In this document: positions 5,228 through 8,874 of the stretch, piece after piece
How positions within the stretch are numbered: the stretch's first letter is position 1
Layout: every line of letters begins with the position of its first letter
Assembly (NCBI GenBank): GCA_012512335.1
Contig: JAAZEK010000283.1
Coordinates: 1-8,874, forward strand
Reading direction: 5' to 3'
DNA from: Clostridiales bacterium
Lineage (GTDB): Bacteria > Bacillota > Clostridia > Caldicoprobacterales > DTU083
DNA length: 8,874 nucleotides
Notes under the pieces: generated by a model
The model's database searches: none
The model's input: only the letters and a program-made list of their open reading frames with translations
What the model was told of the DNA's origin: nothing
Translations under genes and position numbers: made by a program

Positions 5228-6922
5228 TTATCTACGTGCTTCCCACTTATTGCACCATACTAAGTCGTTATAGCGTCCTTTGAATTCGGATTCGCCCGTA
5301 ATTTTCTCAATAGCTTTGCGGATAACCGTTCTTGTATTGCTATAGGCGTTAATATATGTTTTTACCATAGGTACATCGGTTAAGTGGGTGGTATAATTTA
5401 GTGATACGAAAACTGTTGGAACTTCCCAGACATACCAGGGAATATCAGAGGACATAGGTACCTTCCATCTGATTCTGTAGTTGTTCTCAGCTGCGTAGCC
5501 TCTAACATCAGCAAATATTAAGGCTGCATCCCAGTTCTTTGAATATTCTAATGTTTTGCCTTTATCTCTGGTACCACCATCATTCAAGCTTACCTCAAAG
5601 CCAACTCTTTCAAGCTCCTCGATAATTACTTGGAGGGCAGCTGTTGATGCGTCATAGATTCCGCCCATCTCACCAGTTAAATAATATAGTTTGATTCTCT
5701 TATGAGTGCTTGGTTTGATTGGAAGCTGGTTAAGTGTATCCTTCACTAGAGTAATACCCAGATCAGCCGCTTCTTCTGCCATTTCCAAATGTTCAGCACA
5801 GCCTACTATTTCCAAGCCTTCCTTAGGTGGAACCAGTCTGCCTTCTTTTTGTTTCACATGAAGCTTTAACGAGGCCTTTAAACCAAGGATACGAAGCAAT
5901 GCTTCATGTAAGCGTTCTTCTGTGATAACTCCATTTTTGTATCCATCCATCATAAATCCAAAATCTTCATCAAAGTCATTGAAGAATAGGAACATATCAC
6001 AGCCTGCAGCGATTGCACCTGGAACATAGTCACGGCGCTTCATTGCAGCTGCTAAACCAATCATGTGTGAGGCATCGGTAATTACAAGACCGTTAAAGCC
6101 TAACTGCCCGCGTAATAGGTCATTTAAAAGCTCGGGAGCAAGAGTGGCTGGCATAATCTCATCATATGTGATTCCTGGAACCAGTTTTTTAGAATACTCG
6201 GGTAATGCGATGTGACCTGCCATGACAGTCATAAGGCCGTCATCTATGAGCTTTTTATAGACCATACCATAGCTGTTGTCCCAATCCTCGATGCTTAACT
6301 CGTTAACACCTAATAAAAGGTGCTGATCTCTTTCCTCGCTACCATCACCAGGGAAATGCTTTGCTAGTGATGCTATGTCACTTTGCCTGAGGCCTTTGAT
6401 GTAAGCACTTGTATATTTATAGACGTTGTCTGGATCTGCACCATAGGCTCTAGTGTTGACAATAGTGTTTCGCCAGTTGAATAATATATCAGCGCAAGGA
6501 TCAAAGTTCCAGTTACAGCCAATGGCGGTAGCCTCCTTACCACTTACATATCCAGCATTATAGGCTACTTTTTCGTCGTAGGCTGCTTCTGCCTGGGCGG
6601 CAGAGGCAATATAAGTACCGTCAGTACAAGCCCCGTCTCCTCCAGAATCGCAATTGGCAGACACGAGCATTGGAATTTTACTGTACTTTTGCAGGTTGGT
6701 AGCCAAATCCCACACTTGCTCAGATGAAGCTCCTTTGTATCTAGCTCCACCTATATGGTATTTCTCCACCACATTTTTTACGTAATCTTCACCAAATTCA
6801 TGGAATAGATTGAAAAACAGTTGCCCGATTTTTTCCTCATCGGTCATTCCTTTAATGGTGTCCTCTACCCATTTAATGTCCTCATCGCTGAGATAAAAGG
6901 GTTTTGCTTTTAAATCGACCAT
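5228..6922 (-). CDS. GH3 glycoside hydrolase, NagZ-like beta-N-acetylglucosaminidase
   Basis: This 564-residue glycoside hydrolase family 3 enzyme has no signal peptide and so is probably cytoplasmic. The N-terminal TIM-barrel (about residues 15-355) carries the signature KHFPGDGSEERDQH (188-201). Its D-x-H end (Asp199, His201) is the acid/base dyad typical of NagZ-type beta-N-acetylglucosaminidases and distinguishes them from beta-glucosidases. The likely nucleophile is Asp283 in VITDASHMIGL. A C-terminal alpha/beta domain follows (about 380-545), with PTVFVSLNYTTHLTDVPMVK and INAYSNT as in two-domain Firmicute GH3 enzymes. Known family members release terminal GlcNAc from cell-wall fragments or chitooligosaccharides, and some act as phosphorylases. 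A GAGGTGA ribosome binding site lies about six bases upstream of the ATG. It is the second gene after the HAD hydrolase (80-base gap). The exact substrate is inferred. Confidence 0.9.
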   Translation of the reverse strand: MVDLKAKPFYLSDEDIKWVEDTIKGMTDEEKIGQLFFNLFHEFGEDYVKNVVEKYHIGGARYKGASSEQVWDLATNLQKYSKIPMLVSANCDSGGDGACTDGTYIASAAQAEAAYDEKVAYNAGYVSGKEATAIGCNWNFDPCADILFNWRNTIVNTRAYGADPDNVYKYTSAYIKGLRQSDIASLAKHFPGDGSEERDQHLLLGVNELSIEDWDNSYGMVYKKLIDDGLMTVMAGHIALPEYSKKLVPGITYDEIMPATLAPELLNDLLRGQLGFNGLVITDASHMIGLAAAMKRRDYVPGAIAAGCDMFLFFNDFDEDFGFMMDGYKNGVITEERLHEALLRILGLKASLKLHVKQKEGRLVPPKEGLEIVGCAEHLEMAEEAADLGITLVKDTLNQLPIKPSTHKRIKLYYLTGEMGGIYDASTAALQVIIEELERVGFEVSLNDGGTRDKGKTLEYSKNWDAALIFADVRGYAAENNYRIRWKVPMSSDIPWYVWEVPTVFVSLNYTTHLTDVPMVKTYINAYSNTRTVIRKAIEKITGESEFKGRYNDLVWCNKWEARR

Positions 6923-6978
6923 ATTGATTCACCTCATCCTTTACTTTTTTAGTCTTTATATTTTATCCTACGTCAAGA

Positions 6979-6999
6979 CGCCAACTTCTATAAGTGGCG
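6979..6999. repeat. Small hairpin between the HAD and GH3 genes
   Basis: CGCCAACTT (6979-6987) pairs with AAGTGGCG (6992-6999) with one bulged base. There is no T-tract on the minus side, so transcription probably continues into the GH3 gene. It may be a processing or stabilising element of the shared mRNA. Confidence 0.35.
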
Positions 7000-7002
7000 C
7001 GT

Positions 7003-7887
7003 TCACTTTTTCCAAGGAGGGGTTACAGGGAGATAAGACTTAAATGTCTCAGCTAATTGGTCTTCATATTCTCTTGTAAATTCTCCATTGATAAACTTGT
7101 CCAGGTCCACCTCAAATAATTGCTTCCAGGATTCCTCCTCGTGCCCAGGGTTAATGGGATAGAAGTGAACATTATTGGCCTTGGCAGCTTCCAGATCACC
7201 AAGAGCGTCTCCAATTTTAAGAACCTTATCAGCATCATATCGGTTTTTCATTGCTAAAGCGATATGCTCTTTCTTTGTCCCCATCTCCTGTGAAGCGATA
7301 ACTTTCATGTATTCAGCCAAGCCATGTTCATTCCACTCACGAACCAAGGCTTCTCCTGGTGTTCCAGCCACAACAATTAAGTCAGCGGATTTTGTAGCCT
7401 TTTCTATTGTTTCACGTACATAAGGGAAGGGAGGAACATTCTTTACAATATCAGCTACGAATTGATTTACACCATTTGACCAGTTTAGCGCTTGTTGCAG
7501 AACTGGATCAGGATTATTAGCAACTGCTCTTTCCAGAGCAGGGTTTCCCAGCTTGGTTTCTGTTTGTACAAAGTTTACTAAAGGACTTAGATCTGGTTTT
7601 TTGTAGCCTCGTCTGATTACTTCAGGTCGTTCTTCGAGTAGATTTAAAGCATTCATGACTGCATGGAAACGGTTGGTGCCTCTGCTTTCTGAATAGAGAT
7701 TTATAAATTCCCAAACCTCCCTGGCATACTTTGAAACTGCTTGTAAATTCCAATGCTTAATAAAGTTAGGACAGAAGCACTCTTTGTGTTTGATTTCCAT
7801 AGCGTCGAAAGCACAGCCGTCGGAATCGATACAGATTAGATAATCTTTCTCTTTTTTAAGGTCAATTAATGGTTGCGCAGGATTCAT
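7003..7887 (-). CDS. HAD-superfamily hydrolase (probable phosphatase)
   Basis: This 294-residue cytoplasmic HAD-superfamily enzyme is most likely a sugar-phosphate phosphatase or mutase-like hydrolase. Motif I is DSDGCAFD (Asp21 nucleophile, Asp23 acid/base); motif II is VVAGTP (Thr176); motif III is a lysine in TKKEH (205-206); motif IV is GDALGDLEAA (Asp227, Asp231). A large insert of about 130 residues between motifs I and II (about 30-160) forms a cap domain bigger than that of phosphoglycolate phosphatase-type enzymes, so the substrate cannot be guessed from simple homologues. The start is fixed by AGGAGG about nine bases before the ATG. It is the first gene of a minus-strand unit with the GH3 enzyme, and is divergent from the AraC regulator. 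Acting on a sugar phosphate derived from the GH3 product is an inference from position. Confidence 0.85.
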   Translation of the reverse strand: MNPAQPLIDLKKEKDYLICIDSDGCAFDAMEIKHKECFCPNFIKHWNLQAVSKYAREVWEFINLYSESRGTNRFHAVMNALNLLEERPEVIRRGYKKPDLSPLVNFVQTETKLGNPALERAVANNPDPVLQQALNWSNGVNQFVADIVKNVPPFPYVRETIEKATKSADLIVVAGTPGEALVREWNEHGLAEYMKVIASQEMGTKKEHIALAMKNRYDADKVLKIGDALGDLEAAKANNVHFYPINPGHEEESWKQLFEVDLDKFINGEFTREYEDQLAETFKSYLPVTPPWKK

Positions 7888-7939
7888 GGCACAAACCTCC
7901 TAAAGTTTTAGTTATACTTATAAATATCCCACATTTTAC

Positions 7940-7967
7940 TTTACTAAACACCATTATAATGTATAAT
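7940..7967 (+). promoter_or_regulatory. Probable promoter of the AraC gene
   Basis: TTTACT (7940-7945) and TATAAT (7962-7967) are separated by 16 bases. A second TATAAT at 7955-7960 overlaps and could be used instead. The divergent 157-base region must also hold the promoter of the HAD-GH3 unit, for which I see only AT-rich candidates (for example TATAAG/TATAAC around 7915-7925) and no convincing -35 box, consistent with activator dependence. Confidence 0.45.
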
Positions 7968-8031
7968 TAAAGCATTAAGATTGCTTATATTGATAATAAT
8001 ATGGCTTATTTTGACTTTGTGGAGGTGCATT

Positions 8032-8076
8032 ATGCTAAGCTCTTATGGAAAACCATTTCGACACAATCCATTTTAG
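8032..8076 (+). other. 14-codon upstream ORF overlapping the AraC start
   Basis: ATG 8032 has a textbook ribosome binding site (GGAGGTG at 8021-8027, about six bases away) but opens a frame of only 14 codons (MLSSYGKPFRHNPF) ending at TAG 8074-8076. It overlaps the first 32 bases of the AraC gene in a different frame. It may be a leader peptide, or mark the old start of the AraC gene after a one-base change. Confidence 0.45.
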
Positions 8077-8869
8077 GCACACCCTTGAGGATTATCATGC
8101 TGACTTCCATTTGCATGAGAGGTTTGAGATTTTTTTCTTTATTTCGGGCAATGTTAATTATTTCATTGAGAAGAAGGTATATCAATTGAAATATGGAGAT
8201 TTGTTTGTTATTAACAATAGGGAAATCCATAAGCCTTCAATCCTTAGTAACGAAGCATATGAGAGGATAACAGTTCACTTTGACCCTGCTATATCTCAAA
8301 TGTTCAGTACTGAAAGCTGCGACCTACAAAAATGCTTCCTAGACAGACCAATCGGTGAAAAGAATAAGGTTTCACTGAATTTGGATCAGACAGCTGAGAT
8401 ATTGGGTTTGTTTTACAGGCTGGGACGACTAAATCAGAATCCTAATCCATATAACAAGATGCTAAAGATTAGCTGTTTCATTGAGCTGCTAGTTTTCATT
8501 AATAAAGCTTTCTTACGGGGCGACAACTTGGAGGAATATATGAGCATACCTGGCAAGCTCATTCCTATACTGGACCATATCGATGAGAATCTTGACAGCG
8601 ACCTTTCATTAAAAAGACTGGGGGAAACCTTTTATATAGACCGTGCTTATTTAAGTAGGCTGTTTAAAAAGAGCACGGGCAGTAACATACATGAGTACAT
8701 AATTTACAAGCGGATATCCAAGGCAAAGCAGCTAATAGCAGAAGGCTATAACGCTACAGAAGCATGCCTCCAGTGTGGGTTTAATGACTACTCCAACTTT
8801 TCAAGGACCTTTAAGAAAACTGTGGGAATGTCATTGAGGGATTATAAGAAAACAATTCAACCTTGGTGA
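8045..8869 (+). CDS. AraC-family transcriptional regulator with cupin sensor domain
   Basis: This 274-residue one-component regulator has an N-terminal AraC-type cupin (about residues 8-80: FHLHERFEIFFFISG, then YQLKYGDLFVINNREIHKP) that probably binds a sugar. A linker follows, then a C-terminal double HTH (about 172-268: LIPILDHIDENLDSDLSLKR, AYLSRLFKKSTG, and the family signature CLQCGFNDYSNFSRTFKKTVG). It is divergent from the HAD-GH3 genes, the usual arrangement for a local activator of those genes. In its frame an in-frame stop at 8036-8038 leaves ATG 8045 as the first possible start, but that ATG has no ribosome binding site of its own; the GGAGG at 8021 is about 19 bases away and fits the out-of-frame ATG 8032. 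Translation may be coupled to the short upstream ORF, or a frameshift may have displaced the original start. Confidence 0.88.
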   Translation: MENHFDTIHFRHTLEDYHADFHLHERFEIFFFISGNVNYFIEKKVYQLKYGDLFVINNREIHKPSILSNEAYERITVHFDPAISQMFSTESCDLQKCFLDRPIGEKNKVSLNLDQTAEILGLFYRLGRLNQNPNPYNKMLKISCFIELLVFINKAFLRGDNLEEYMSIPGKLIPILDHIDENLDSDLSLKRLGETFYIDRAYLSRLFKKSTGSNIHEYIIYKRISKAKQLIAEGYNATEACLQCGFNDYSNFSRTFKKTVGMSLRDYKKTIQPW

Positions 8870-8874
8870 ATATC

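Noticed and set aside
7175..7423. 82-codon plus-strand ORF opposite the HAD gene
   Set aside because: It is antisense to HAD motifs II-IV, is serine/alanine-rich as expected of a shadow frame, and has no start signals.
8001..8189. 62-codon plus-strand ORF before and over the AraC start
   Set aside because: It has no ribosome binding site, its sequence becomes a low-complexity frame shadow of the cupin domain (LLxxxxRRR-type), and the AraC frame shows clear family motifs over the same bases.
1..8874. Search for tRNA, rRNA, riboswitches, transposases, integrases, attachment sites and defence-type genes
   Set aside because: I saw no cloverleaf, no known riboswitch core, no transposase motif and no terminal inverted repeats with target duplication; the AlbA/Schlafen-like tail alone is not evidence of a defence system.

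Overview
The window looks like chromosomal DNA of a low-GC Gram-positive bacterium, most likely one of the Clostridia (a Lachnospiraceae- or Clostridium-type genome). The basis is the AT-rich base composition, strong GGAGG-type ribosome binding sites, and the protein families present: a NagZ-type GH3 enzyme, remains of a YesM/YesN-type two-component system, and a cupin-AraC regulator. This assignment is inference; there is no rRNA or marker gene here.

Layout, left to right. (1) At 1-1217 (+) lies the 3' part of a CPA2-type cation/proton antiporter, overlapped by 4 bases by a small PII-like protein that probably regulates it. A bidirectional hairpin terminator and a second perfect hairpin follow. 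(2) At 1373-2620 (-) lies a medium-chain dehydrogenase related to L-sorbose-1-phosphate reductase, with its own promoter. (3) At 2621-2991 is a 371-base intergenic region holding a 58-codon ORF that may be a gene remnant, a long-range inverted repeat, a 9-bp direct repeat and an extended -10 promoter. (4) At 2992-3741 (+) is a glycerophosphodiester phosphodiesterase-family gene. (5) At 3786-5109 is a stretch of gene debris. It begins with a frameshifted, truncated sensor histidine kinase. This is joined in frame to a piece of an AraC-type response-regulator HTH, and then to a winged-helix tail resembling the C-terminus of AlbA/Schlafen-type ATP-binding proteins. A repeat-rich spacer and a 54-codon ORF with an excellent ribosome binding site follow; the ORF may be the tail of a sugar-binding protein. 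A strong bidirectional terminator closes the region. (6) At 5228-7887 (-) is a two-gene unit of a HAD hydrolase followed by a NagZ-like GH3 beta-N-acetylglucosaminidase. (7) At 8045-8869 (+) is a divergently transcribed AraC-family regulator, probably controlling the HAD-GH3 unit.

Taken together, regions 2-7 read as a carbohydrate or cell-wall amino-sugar utilisation locus that once had a two-component sensor and probably an ABC sugar importer. Those parts seem to have been lost by successive deletions, leaving the intracellular enzymes (dehydrogenase, phosphodiesterase, HAD phosphatase, GH3) and one AraC regulator. I do not see an undescribed defence, mobile or RNA-guided system. The most informative points are the three-family mosaic pseudogene, the two small ORFs at 2689 and 4945, the structured repeats at 2829-2906 and 4807-4874, and the odd translation start of the AraC gene, where the only good ribosome binding site serves an overlapping 14-codon ORF in another frame.
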